Shown here: positions 35,634 through 43,555 of the stretch, in pieces
How positions within the stretch are numbered: position 1 is the first letter of the stretch
Layout: every line of letters starts with the position of its first letter
Origin: JACOMS01 sp964352785
GTDB taxonomy: Bacteria; Pseudomonadota; Alphaproteobacteria; Caulobacterales; Maricaulaceae
DNA: 64,000 bases
Direction: 5' to 3'
Assembly (NCBI GenBank): GCA_964352785.1
Contig: CAYGTI010000006.1
Coordinates: 93,308-157,307 of the forward strand
The notes under the pieces: generated by a model
Told to the model about the DNA's origin: nothing
The model's database searches: none
Seen by the model: the letters and a program-made list of their open reading frames with translations, nothing else
Position numbers and translations under genes: made by a program

Positions 35634-35660
35634 GTAGGTCTGACGACTTTTCAGACCTAC
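35634..35660 (+). terminator. Strong hairpin after the TonB receptor (partial terminator or processing site)
   Basis: GTAGGTCTGA and TCAGACCTAC form a perfect 10-bp stem with a 7-base loop. No T run follows, so it is probably not a classical terminator. It may stabilise the receptor transcript and lower expression of the downstream genes. Confidence 0.5.
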
Positions 35661-35732
35661 AACCCCACAGACTTACAACCGTGACTAGAGTGCTTGGTTC
35701 GTACTTTACAGTTTACCTATGGAGACATTTTT

Positions 35733-37166
35733 ATGACTGAAAGTCACGCGAAGACCTCTATGTTATCTCATTTGGAAAAGCAGAAATCCGCTCATTTACG
35801 CGACGACGCTCCAAGTCTCAAAAAACGCCTCGAGTGGATCGATACCGCAATCAAACTACTTGTCACTCACAAGGATGAACTCTGCGATGCACTCGCAACG
35901 GATTTCGGCCATCGATCCAAAGATCAGTCGGCCTTCACGGATTTGGTGACGTCGATCAGCGCCATGAAGGACGCCAAAAAACACCTTCGAAAATGGATGG
36001 CCCCTGAAAAAAGAAGTATCGAATTTCCCTTTGGGCTCTTGGGTGCTAAGAATGAAATCCGTTACCAGCCCAAAGGCGTTGTTGGAATTGTCGCGCCCTG
36101 GAATTTTCCTGTATTCATGGTTTTTGGTCCTCTTGCTGGCATTTTCGCGGCGGGGAATAGAGCTATGATCAAGCCCTCCGAATTTACGCCAAAAACATCG
36201 GCGTTGTTGGCCGAGTTGTTCAATAGATACTTTGCTCCGGAAGTCGCGAAGGTGTTCACGGGCGAAGCAGATGTCGGCGTTGAATTTACATCACTGCCTT
36301 TCGATCATATTATTTTTACGGGATCAACCGCCGTAGGCCGCCATGTCATGGCGGCGGCTGCCAAAAACCTGACGCCCGTGACGTTGGAACTCGGGGGTAA
36401 GTCACCGGCCGTCATCGGAAAGTCCGCTGATATGCAAAAGACGGCTAACCGTATCATGCACGGTAAGGTCCTCAATGCCGGCCAGATTTGTACAGCGCCG
36501 GATTGGGTATTGCTTCCGGAAGGGCAAGAGCAAGCGTTTGTTGAGGCGTCTCGCATTGCTGTTGCTGACATGTTCCCGGACGGCATGAAACATAATGATG
36601 ATTACACATCAATTATTAATCAGCGGCACTATGACCGCCTCAATAATTTGGTTGAAGATGCTAAACAGAAGGGCGCTGAAATTGTCGAGGTTAATCCGGC
36701 GAGTGAAGATTTTTCCCAACAGCCTCATCATAAAATGCCACCTCAGATTATTTTAAATCCAACGGACGACATGAAAGTGATGCAAGAAGAGATTTTTGGA
36801 CCATTGCTACCAGTAAAAACCTATAAAGCATCTGCTGACGCGATTGCGGACATTAACTCAAGACCTCGCCCACTGGCACTTTACTATTTTGGAGAAGATA
36901 GGGCCGAGCGCGATGACGTTATAAATAAAACGACTTCTGGCGGCGTTACTGTTAACGATACAATTTTTCATGGGGCTCAAGAGACTCTGCCTTTTGGCGG
37001 TGTGGGACCCTCAGGAATGGGATCTTATCACGGCATTGATGGGTTCAGAACATTCAGCCATGCAAAGGCCATTCATCATCAAACAGGATTTGAGATCATT
37101 AAAATGCTTCGTCCGCCTTATGATAAAACGTTTAAAAAGCAGGTTGCGAGCAGAATTAAACTATAA
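35733..37166 (+). CDS. Aldehyde dehydrogenase, coniferyl-aldehyde-dehydrogenase type
   Basis: 477 aa from the ATG at 35733, which has GGAG 9-12 bases before it; the open frame continues upstream to a TTG at 35694, which I reject. The general base Glu lies in TLELGGKSPAV (about 219-229) and the catalytic Cys in LNAGQICTAPDWVLL. The substrate-linked C-terminus GGVTVNDTIFHGAQETLPF is typical of the CalB-like/long-chain aldehyde dehydrogenase group. It oxidises an aldehyde to an acid in the cytoplasm. The C-terminal basic tail (about 20 residues) is unusual and could contact the membrane. It is followed after 13 bp by a PQQ alcohol dehydrogenase, which suggests an alcohol-aldehyde-acid route. Confidence 0.9.
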   Translation: MTESHAKTSMLSHLEKQKSAHLRDDAPSLKKRLEWIDTAIKLLVTHKDELCDALATDFGHRSKDQSAFTDLVTSISAMKDAKKHLRKWMAPEKRSIEFPFGLLGAKNEIRYQPKGVVGIVAPWNFPVFMVFGPLAGIFAAGNRAMIKPSEFTPKTSALLAELFNRYFAPEVAKVFTGEADVGVEFTSLPFDHIIFTGSTAVGRHVMAAAAKNLTPVTLELGGKSPAVIGKSADMQKTANRIMHGKVLNAGQICTAPDWVLLPEGQEQAFVEASRIAVADMFPDGMKHNDDYTSIINQRHYDRLNNLVEDAKQKGAEIVEVNPASEDFSQQPHHKMPPQIILNPTDDMKVMQEEIFGPLLPVKTYKASADAIADINSRPRPLALYYFGEDRAERDDVINKTTSGGVTVNDTIFHGAQETLPFGGVGPSGMGSYHGIDGFRTFSHAKAIHHQTGFEIIKMLRPPYDKTFKKQVASRIKL

Positions 37167-37179
37167 AGGGTATGGAAAA

Positions 37180-39357
37180 ATGAAAATAAAGTATTTTGTA
37201 GCGCTCTCATCTGTTTTTGCCCTTGTTTCATGCATGGAGGCCCTGGACACGCCTTCTGAACTTGTTCAGCGGGCAAATATTGATACGCTTTCAACGCAAC
37301 ATATTCTTGCAGCGAATGAAACACCGCAAGATTGGCTGACTTATGGCGGCACCTATGATGAGCAACGTCATTCAGGGCTCACACAAATTACGGCCGAGAA
37401 TATTCAAGACTTATCGCCAGCTTGGACTTATGACTTTGACGCCGCTCGCACAGCACGCGGTGTCGAAGCAACACCGATTGTTGTAGACGGCGTAATGTAT
37501 GTAACCGGGGCATGGTCAATCGTTTATGCGTTGGACGCTAAGACCGGCAAGGAATTGTGGGTGTACGACCCTGATATCGCGGGCGAAGAAGCTGCTAAGG
37601 GGTGCTGTGGTGTCGTCAATCGTGGCGTTGCAGTCTATGAAGGTAAAGTTTTCGTCGGTGTGTTTGATGGTCGTTTGGAAGCGCTTGATGCGAAATCCGG
37701 AGAACGTCTTTGGAGTACCGTAACTGTTGACCAATCAAAACCCTACACTATCACGGGGGCACCACGTGTCGTTAAGGACAAAGTCTTAATCGGAAATGGC
37801 GGTGCAGAGTTAGGCGTTAGAGGGTTCATTTCTGCCTACGATGTCAACACGGGCGAGCTAGCATGGCGATTTTACACGACACCAAACCCGAGCAAAGAAC
37901 CAGACGGAGCGGCCTCGGATGAGATATTTGCAGAACTTGCAAATGATAGTTGGGGCGATAGCGGTGCGTGGCAAACTGATGGTGGTGGCGGCACAGTCTG
38001 GGATTCTATCATATATGACTCTCAAAACGACTCGATCATACTCGGTGTCGGTAATGGGTCGCCTTGGAACGCAAAAATTCGAGATCCAGAAGGCAAAGGT
38101 GATAATCTTTTCTTATCCTCAATTTTGGCTTTGGATGCAGAAACAGGTACCTATAAATGGCATTTTCAGACGACTCCAAGAGATCAATGGGATTTTACGG
38201 CGACACAAAGCCTAATATTAGCAGAGCTTCCCGTAGGCGAGGGTGGGTCTGATAAACGTGTGGTGATGCAGGCGCCAAAAAATGGATTCTTCTACGTATT
38301 AGATGCGGAAACGGGCGCTTTTATTTCAGGAAATGGGTACTCGCCGGTTATTACTTGGGCGAGTGGATTGGATGAAAGCGGGCGTCCTCTCGTCAACCCA
38401 GCTGCACGTAAAATGGAAGATATGTTCCTCATGATTCCTGGCCCATTGGGCGCCCATAATTGGCACCCAATGGCTTTTAGTCCAAAAACGAATCTTGCCT
38501 ATATTCCCGCGCAAATTGTGCCGCAATTTCTAGAAGATGAAAATGAACGCGCCACTGAGAATAATCGCTGGAACATAGGGTATAATTTTGCAGCGGGCGT
38601 ACCGTTGGAGTTTTCTGCGGAAGAATATGCGGCCATAAAAGGCAGCGTAACGGGCGCACTAATGGCTTGGGACCCCGTTAAGCAAGAGGCACGTTGGACG
38701 GTAAATTATGCTGAGGCCGGAAATGGTGGCGTATTATCGACCGAGAGTAATTTAGTATTTCAAGGAACACCTCAAGGGGAGTTTTTGGCATATAATGCTG
38801 AGACAGGTGATAAATTATGGTCGTATACAGTCAATAACGGCGTGGCAGCTGCCCCTTCAACCTATGAAGTGGATGGCGAGCAATATATTGCAATAGCAAC
38901 CGGATGGGGTGGAGCTTGGGCTATTAGTGCTGGCCATGCTTGGGGGAAAAAGGCAGTTCCCAATGTCGGACGAGTGGCCGTTTTCAAGCTTGGAGGGACG
39001 GCTGAGATTCCGTCTGCACTTGAGCCGTATATAGAAAAATCACCTAAGACAGACGCCTTTGGCACGCCCGAGCAATTAGCCTTGGGTCTTCAAAAATATT
39101 CGGATAATTGTATGGTGTGCCATGGCCCTCTTGCCATGAGTTCCGGTGTCCTGCCGGATCTCAGGTGGTCTTTTGTCTCATCGGATTCTAAGACTTGGAC
39201 TGATATCGTTTTGAACGGAACTTCGAAATATAATGGTATGGTGAGTTTCCGGGAACAATTAAATGATGAGGAGTCTGAGGCGATAAGAGCATATGTTATT
39301 AATCAGGCATGGAGAGCTGTTGAAAACGGTGAGGGTATAAGCCCGACAGCTCAATAG
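37180..39357 (+). CDS. PQQ-dependent quinohemoprotein alcohol dehydrogenase, lipoprotein
   Basis: 725 aa from the ATG at 37180; the open frame runs 210 bases further upstream inside the aldehyde dehydrogenase gene and is not real. A lipobox (FALVSC, Cys18) replaces the usual cleavable signal. The adjacent Cys142-Cys143 pair (KGCCGVVNRG) typical of PQQ alcohol dehydrogenases, eight-bladed propeller repeats (ALDAKTGKELWVYD, ALDAKSGERLWST) and a C-terminal cytochrome c motif C-M-V-C-H (644-648) are visible. It oxidises alcohols on the outer face of the inner membrane or under the outer membrane and passes electrons to a cytochrome. PQQ synthesis genes are not in the window. Confidence 0.92.
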   Translation: MKIKYFVALSSVFALVSCMEALDTPSELVQRANIDTLSTQHILAANETPQDWLTYGGTYDEQRHSGLTQITAENIQDLSPAWTYDFDAARTARGVEATPIVVDGVMYVTGAWSIVYALDAKTGKELWVYDPDIAGEEAAKGCCGVVNRGVAVYEGKVFVGVFDGRLEALDAKSGERLWSTVTVDQSKPYTITGAPRVVKDKVLIGNGGAELGVRGFISAYDVNTGELAWRFYTTPNPSKEPDGAASDEIFAELANDSWGDSGAWQTDGGGGTVWDSIIYDSQNDSIILGVGNGSPWNAKIRDPEGKGDNLFLSSILALDAETGTYKWHFQTTPRDQWDFTATQSLILAELPVGEGGSDKRVVMQAPKNGFFYVLDAETGAFISGNGYSPVITWASGLDESGRPLVNPAARKMEDMFLMIPGPLGAHNWHPMAFSPKTNLAYIPAQIVPQFLEDENERATENNRWNIGYNFAAGVPLEFSAEEYAAIKGSVTGALMAWDPVKQEARWTVNYAEAGNGGVLSTESNLVFQGTPQGEFLAYNAETGDKLWSYTVNNGVAAAPSTYEVDGEQYIAIATGWGGAWAISAGHAWGKKAVPNVGRVAVFKLGGTAEIPSALEPYIEKSPKTDAFGTPEQLALGLQKYSDNCMVCHGPLAMSSGVLPDLRWSFVSSDSKTWTDIVLNGTSKYNGMVSFREQLNDEESEAIRAYVINQAWRAVENGEGISPTAQ

Positions 39358-39380
39358 ACAAAGGATATGAGGACGAGAAA

Positions 39381-40187
39381 ATGAAACCAGAAATTATTGT
39401 TGTTCTTAGTGTTTTTGTATTTTTCATTGCGATGGAAATTATATTCACAAAATTTTTTTCAAAGCCTAACCAGAAGAAATCTGATGGTATCGTAGAGGTC
39501 ATTACGACATTGGCTTTGGTTCTCTTTACGCAGCCCTTAGTCTTGGGCATGGGTATTGGGCTCGGCGCTTTGCTCTTCCCTGAACAAGCAGATGTTCTGA
39601 AAACCTGGCCAATTTGGTCGGTCGTGCTGCTATTTCTCATATTTGATGATATGACACAATATTGGTGGCATCGCCTCTCACACACTGTGCCGTGGCTTTA
39701 TAAACTTCACCGACCACATCATAATGCAGAATATCTGTCCATTCGGATTGTTTACCGAAACAATCTTTTCTATTATTTATTGATGCCCGGCCTTTGGTTG
39801 TCAGGTGTACTTATTTACCTAGGCGGTGGCTGGGTTTATGCCTTCTACCTTGTCGTTAAGATGACTGTTATTTACGGGGCACATTCGGATGTGCGATGGG
39901 ATGAACCTCTTTATAAAATTAAATGGCTGTCGCCTGTTATGTGGGTTGTGGAACGCACAATATCGACACCCGCGACACATTCTGCACATCACGGTAAACA
40001 TGCATCTGACGGCATCACGAATTATAAAGGTAACTTTGGAAATCTTTTATTCTTCTGGGATGTTCTCTTCGGAACAGCGAAAATTACTCGCCGCTACCCT
40101 GAAGAAATGGGGGTCGAAAACTTACCTGAAACAAGTATCGGTGAACAATTGATTTGGCCAATAATCAGCAAATCCAAATCAGTTTAG
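39381..40187 (+). CDS. Sterol desaturase / fatty acid hydroxylase family membrane oxygenase
   Basis: 268 aa, with hydrophobic segments at about 4-21, 36-57, 67-85 and 123-158. The eight-histidine diiron pattern is present: HRLSH, LHRPHHN, and later HSAHHGKH. This family hydroxylates or desaturates sterols, fatty acids and carotenoids, and includes alkylglycerol monooxygenase, which releases aldehydes from ether lipids. It is placed after a PQQ dehydrogenase and an aldehyde dehydrogenase, fitting oxidation of a lipid or alcohol, but the substrate is not readable. The gene is 23 bp after the PQQ gene, with GAGGACG before the ATG. Confidence 0.88.
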   Translation: MKPEIIVVLSVFVFFIAMEIIFTKFFSKPNQKKSDGIVEVITTLALVLFTQPLVLGMGIGLGALLFPEQADVLKTWPIWSVVLLFLIFDDMTQYWWHRLSHTVPWLYKLHRPHHNAEYLSIRIVYRNNLFYYLLMPGLWLSGVLIYLGGGWVYAFYLVVKMTVIYGAHSDVRWDEPLYKIKWLSPVMWVVERTISTPATHSAHHGKHASDGITNYKGNFGNLLFFWDVLFGTAKITRRYPEEMGVENLPETSIGEQLIWPIISKSKSV

Positions 40188-40196
40188 GAGACAGCT

Positions 40197-40796
40197 ATGA
40201 GTGATGTCATTGAAAAAGAGGCCCAAACTTGTTTTCGAAATATGGTTGAAGGGACAAAAGAGGATTGGGGTAAAATATTAACACACGCCATGCATTTTAA
40301 CAAAGGCTTGGCGGACCGTATTCTTAATCACTTAAAATTACTGGATGGGGACTTTGGAGGGTTTCCAATAGATCGCCTTCAGCACTCATTACAAACGGCA
40401 ACACGCGCCTACAGAGATGGCCGTGATGCCGAATATGTAGTGTGCTGTTTACTGCATGACATAGGTGACACGCTAGGCTCTTATAATCACGCCGATATTG
40501 CTGCGACAATTTTAGAACCGTTTATTTCCGAAAAAAATTATTGGATGATAAAGCATCACGCGGTGTTTCAGGGCTACTATTTCTTCGACTATATCGGTAT
40601 GGATAAGAATGCGAGAGACGAGTTTAAGGATCATCCTTACTATGAATATACGGCTCAGTTCGTGCACCTGTATGATCAAGCTGCGTTTGACTCTGACTAC
40701 GAAAGTGAAGATTTAAGTTTCTTTGAACCCATGGTTCGGGAGTTATTTAAACAGCCTAAACGATCCCTCTATATGGATGTTTTAGAAAACAATTGA
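40197..40796 (+). CDS. HD-domain protein, possible mixed-valent diiron oxygenase
   Basis: 199 aa soluble protein, 9 bp after the desaturase gene. The HD-type ligands are His63 (LQHSLQT), His87-Asp88 (LLHDIGD), His98, His120/His121 (KHHAVF) and Asp160 (HLYDQ). This spacing is compatible with the HD-domain diiron oxygenases (PhnZ, myo-inositol oxygenase, TmpB) as well as with phosphohydrolases. PhnZ-like enzymes cleave a C-P or C-C bond with oxygen. In an operon of oxidases an oxygenase is more plausible than a nucleotide phosphohydrolase, but I cannot settle it from sequence. It ends the rightward operon. Confidence 0.7.
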   Translation: MSDVIEKEAQTCFRNMVEGTKEDWGKILTHAMHFNKGLADRILNHLKLLDGDFGGFPIDRLQHSLQTATRAYRDGRDAEYVVCCLLHDIGDTLGSYNHADIAATILEPFISEKNYWMIKHHAVFQGYYFFDYIGMDKNARDEFKDHPYYEYTAQFVHLYDQAAFDSDYESEDLSFFEPMVRELFKQPKRSLYMDVLENN

Positions 40797-41054
40797 AGCG
40801 TTGAAAACCTAAACTTCCATAGCTCGACTATAGGCTAAGATGCGTAGTGGGAATGAATTCATTTATCTGAATAATTCATCTGGATATGGATGCATAATTT
40901 TGTATTTGTTGATGGCTTCCTCTTATTGGTGCGTTGTGAGGCTGTTCTCACCTTCGCACGACCGCCCGATATGCTCACCTTGCATCAAACACATTTAAAG
41001 AAGCGGTCGAGTAAATAGCTTCCGATATGTACTCGAATTCACAAATTGCCAGAG
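40797..41054. other. Intergenic, no gene seen
   Basis: 258 bp between two converging genes, A+T-rich, without a convincing terminator, repeat or ORF. It marks the border between the oxidation locus and the mobile-DNA region. Confidence 0.4.
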
Positions 41055-41768
41055 TTATGCGGTGATGACCTTGAAAACTTCACCGGTTGTTTCGTCGCGA
41101 TACATATCAATGACTGTTCCATTAAAATGATAAGCAAAGTGACGGCCCTGTATGGGAATACCGATCACATCAGGCCAAAACGCCGCAAGGCATAAACCGT
41201 CATCTTGTCTTACACTTGGGTATAGTATGCCAGCGGAGCCTTCCGTTCTGAGTTGGCGCGCTAAAGTTTGTGACGCTTCGTAGTTATCTGGGTCGAGATA
41301 AGCGCCCGTATCCATTCCAGACGTTAAATCGTGAAGGCGATGGTCCACTTTGCCGATGAGTTCCCTATATCGAGAGAACCAGCCGGATGCCTCATGGCTT
41401 GCGCGGTATATTCTGGACCTGTGATGCATGGTCTCTGCCAGAGCCGTCTCAATGCGGTTTGCTGCATAGTAGGCCCCGAAGCTTCCGTCATGAAAGCGTC
41501 CTGCCCAATTCGGACTGACATGCGTGAAAGGAGCCATTACGTAAGATGCCCCTGCACCAGAGACGCGCCTATGAGGAGGAACGAGGGATAATTGGCCGAT
41601 GACCTCAACGACACGCGGATTGCTCTTGGCTTCGAGGGAAGCCAGCAGCTCCCAATCTTCGGGGTCGGACGTATCTTCGAACAGGTCTATGGGCGGAAAG
41701 ATAGATGAAATAATACGGTAAGCCTTGGCCCACCTTACGCGTTTGAGCGCAATTGAAAACTTAGCCAC
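41055..41768 (-). CDS. RES-domain toxin (NAD-consuming type II toxin)
   Basis: 237 aa. The RES domain is recognised from Arg18 in AYRII, the block AGRFHDGSFGAYYAANRIET (about 88-107) with the Glu that follows (ALAE), and the Ser in ILYPSVR near residue 186. These give the family its name. RES toxins degrade or phosphorolyse NAD+ and are neutralised by an upstream Xre/DUF2384 antitoxin. The antitoxin gene overlaps it by 8 bp, so both are in one operon under a doubly palindromic operator. It is the downstream gene, the usual order. Confidence 0.88.
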   Translation of the reverse strand: MAKFSIALKRVRWAKAYRIISSIFPPIDLFEDTSDPEDWELLASLEAKSNPRVVEVIGQLSLVPPHRRVSGAGASYVMAPFTHVSPNWAGRFHDGSFGAYYAANRIETALAETMHHRSRIYRASHEASGWFSRYRELIGKVDHRLHDLTSGMDTGAYLDPDNYEASQTLARQLRTEGSAGILYPSVRQDDGLCLAAFWPDVIGIPIQGRHFAYHFNGTVIDMYRDETTGEVFKVITA

Positions 41769-42180
41769 GGGCCGCGTCTAAATAGTCTCTCACGGCGATG
41801 AGGTCAGACATTCGTCCATTCAGCAATATGTCAAGTGGGCGCGCTTCGTTGAAATGGAGGTTTGAGGTTTTTATCCAATCATAGCCTCTTTGTTTCTCTG
41901 TGAAGAGATATTTGAGACCTTTATGAATGCCAGCTAAAATGGAAAGGCGCATTTTACGATCCACATCCATCGCGCTTATCTGACCCTTTTTCCAGCGCGC
42001 ATAAGTGCGCGCGCTCAGTCCACCCAAAAGAACGCAGCTCTCGCTATCCGTTAAGCCCCAAAAGTCAAAGACTTTGACAGCAAACCGAGCGCCAGCCTCG
42101 GCTTCAGCGTCGGTAATATGAAACGTGCCTTCTGGTAGGGCAGCAACGCGCTTACCGCTGTGAATCTGCTGGAATTGCAT
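41761..42180 (-). CDS. Xre/MbcA-ParS-type antitoxin of the RES module
   Basis: 139 aa from the ATG at 42180, which follows AAGGAG at 42187-42192; the open frame extends further but without a ribosome site. The N-terminal helical region includes LTDSESCVLLGGLSARTYAR, a divergent helix-turn-helix. The C-terminal DUF2384 part has FNEARPLDILLNGRMSDL, the block that inserts into the toxin's active-site cleft (typically 'n.ALgG.pPLdlL.t..G...V...L'). It represses its own promoter, where two inverted repeats lie. Confidence 0.87.
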   Translation of the reverse strand: MQFQQIHSGKRVAALPEGTFHITDAEAEAGARFAVKVFDFWGLTDSESCVLLGGLSARTYARWKKGQISAMDVDRKMRLSILAGIHKGLKYLFTEKQRGYDWIKTSNLHFNEARPLDILLNGRMSDLIAVRDYLDAARG

Positions 42181-42199
42181 ATCTATCTCCTTATGAACT

Positions 42200-42257
42200 A
42201 ATATAGTGACATTTGCCAAAATGTCAATTATGTACATAAATATGCCAAATGGCATAT
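42200..42257 (-). promoter_or_regulatory. RES-Xre promoter with two operators
   Basis: On the minus strand TTGACA (42222-42227) and TATATT (42200-42205) are 16 bp apart. Inverted repeat GACATTT-4-AAATGTC (42208-42225) covers the -35 and spacer. A second inverted repeat, ATATGCC-4-GGCATAT (42240-42257), lies upstream, and the two share TGCCAAA. This fits autorepression by the antitoxin. Confidence 0.65.
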
Positions 42258-42687
42258 TGTTTGAGTTTCGGGTCAGAGAGGATGATTTTGGTGCCTTCCT
42301 CTGCAAATTTTTAGAACTGTTTGACGGCCAATGCCTGTCCCAGTGGTAAGTGCAATTCTTCTATGAACAATAGTCATAACACCTCATTCTCAATAGAAAG
42401 TATTATTAGGAGGAAAGCCGAACTTGACCGCTATTAAAAATATGGCGCAATAAATGACGCTTATTGATGTCTATGGTTACACTCGGTGGGCGTCTGTAGG
42501 TCCAGTTGCCTAAGATGTACGCGCTGGTAAGCTATTATACGCTATAATTGCAAAACTTAACCTCAGGCCTTGTCTTTGTAATAACTGTTTGTATGCTTAA
42601 ATCGACGGAAAGCTATAAGGATAAAAATTTAAATTATGACTTTTTCTTAGTGAAATAATTTGACTATTGACAAATGCAAGTAAAAAT
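42258..42687. other. Intergenic, no gene seen
   Basis: About 430 bp, strongly A+T-rich, between the RES-Xre promoter and the dusA fragment. No ORF above about 40 codons with a ribosome site and no clear repeat was found. It is likely decayed mobile DNA. TTGACA at 42667-42672 could be a remnant of the dusA promoter. Confidence 0.4.
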
Positions 42688-42768
42688 ATGATAAAAAATC
42701 AACGCTTTAGGGTAAGTTGTGCCCCTATGATGGATTGGACAGACTATTCATTTAAATCAATGACTTAG
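42688..42768 (+). pseudogene. dusA: 5' fragment of dusA (tRNA-dihydrouridine synthase A), integration scar
   Basis: From ATG 42688 the frame reads 26 codons with RFRVSCAPMMDWTD (42703-42744) and then stops at TAG 42766-42768. FxVAPMMDWTDxHCR is the signature start of DusA; the match ends exactly after DWTD, where the sequence becomes YSFKSMT-stop. dusA is a known attachment site for prophages and islands in Proteobacteria, with the crossover in this region. The fragment is thus best read as the leftover 5' end after integration. No full dusA is in the window. Confidence 0.72.
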
Positions 42769-42892
42769 CCGTCCGCGTGTGCAATTTGTGTGCAGTACGA
42801 AAAAGTTTTGGTGATCAAATTAGGGGTAATTTTAAGTAATTTGAGTGTTCTTTGGGGATGGTCAGTTATCCAGTTCTTTGGAGGGCTTCTCT

Positions 42893-42921
42893 TGACATTG
42901 CTAACCCAATGGGTTATATGC
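42893..42921 (+). promoter_or_regulatory. Promoter of the RelE/HigA-type module
   Basis: TTGACA (42893-42898), a 17-bp spacer and TATATG (42916-42921) sit directly on the 5' end of the toxin gene, so the transcript may be leaderless or start at the ATG at 42927. Confidence 0.5.
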
Positions 42922-42926
42922 GTTTC

Positions 42927-43265
42927 ATGCAGACTGTCGCTGAAACACCTACGTTTATCAAACAAGCTGCAAAGCTCTTTTCTGCATCGGAAAAGAAAGC
43001 CGTTATCGATTTCTTGGCCGCTAATCCGTATTCTGGTGATCTGATACCAAATACGGGCGGTGTACGAAAAGTAAGAGTGCCTGCGTCGGGAAGAGGTAAA
43101 CGAGGAGGCGCTAGAGTAATATATTATGTCTTTAATGAAGACGCCCCAATCTATGCGCTTTTGGTTTATGCCAAAAACCAAAGTGTAAATTTGACACCAA
43201 ACGAAGCGAAGGCCGTGTCCGCATTCGCTGAAGCTATTAAAGTGCATTATAGGAGTGAGAGATGA
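42927..43265 (+). CDS. RelE/HigB-type toxin
   Basis: 112 aa from the ATG at 42927. Upstream in-frame ATGs at 42852, 42909 and 42918 exist, but the promoter at 42893-42921 and the family start 'MQTVxETPxF' favour this one. It is a typical RelE-superfamily mRNA-cleaving toxin: FLAANPYSGDLIPNTGGVRK, RGKRGGARVIYYVF and LLVYAKNQSVNLTPNEAKA are near-consensus. The antitoxin gene follows with a 4-bp overlap (ATGA), the toxin-first order of HigBA modules. Confidence 0.88.
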   Translation: MQTVAETPTFIKQAAKLFSASEKKAVIDFLAANPYSGDLIPNTGGVRKVRVPASGRGKRGGARVIYYVFNEDAPIYALLVYAKNQSVNLTPNEAKAVSAFAEAIKVHYRSER

Positions 43266-43555
43266 GTACATTCGGAAATGAATTGATCCAGTCCATGCAG
43301 GAAGCCCTTGGGCATGCTCGCGGTGATGATAATGGCACCATTGTTCATACTGTCGATATTGAAAGTATTGATGCAAAAGCTATCAGGTCTAAACTAGGAT
43401 TAACTCAAGAGCAGATGGCTCTCATGCTTGGCACTAGTGTTTCTGGTTATCGGAAATGGGAGCAGGGGGCACGGCAACCTTCTGGAGCAGCACGGGCGCT
43501 GTTAAGAGTTATGGACAAAGAACCCCAGGCGGTTTTGAGAGCACTAGTTGGATAG
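43262..43555 (+). CDS. HigA/NadS-type helix-turn-helix antitoxin
   Basis: 97 aa. The C-terminal half is an Xre-type helix-turn-helix: IRSKLGLTQEQMALMLGTSV followed by SGYRKWEQGARQPSGAARAL, the usual pattern of NadS/HigA partners of RelE-like toxins. It binds the toxin and the shared promoter. The N-terminal third (ELIQSMQEALGHARGD) is the toxin-contacting helix in relatives. It overlaps the toxin gene by 4 bp. Confidence 0.88.
   Translation: MSTFGNELIQSMQEALGHARGDDNGTIVHTVDIESIDAKAIRSKLGLTQEQMALMLGTSVSGYRKWEQGARQPSGAARALLRVMDKEPQAVLRALVG

Noticed and set aside
36970..37179. 70-codon N-terminal extension of the PQQ dehydrogenase
   Set aside because: It overlaps the aldehyde dehydrogenase in another frame; the lipoprotein signal starts at 37180.
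42181..42306. 42-codon N-terminal extension of the Xre-type antitoxin
   Set aside because: It covers the promoter and both operators; AAGGAG supports the ATG at 42180.
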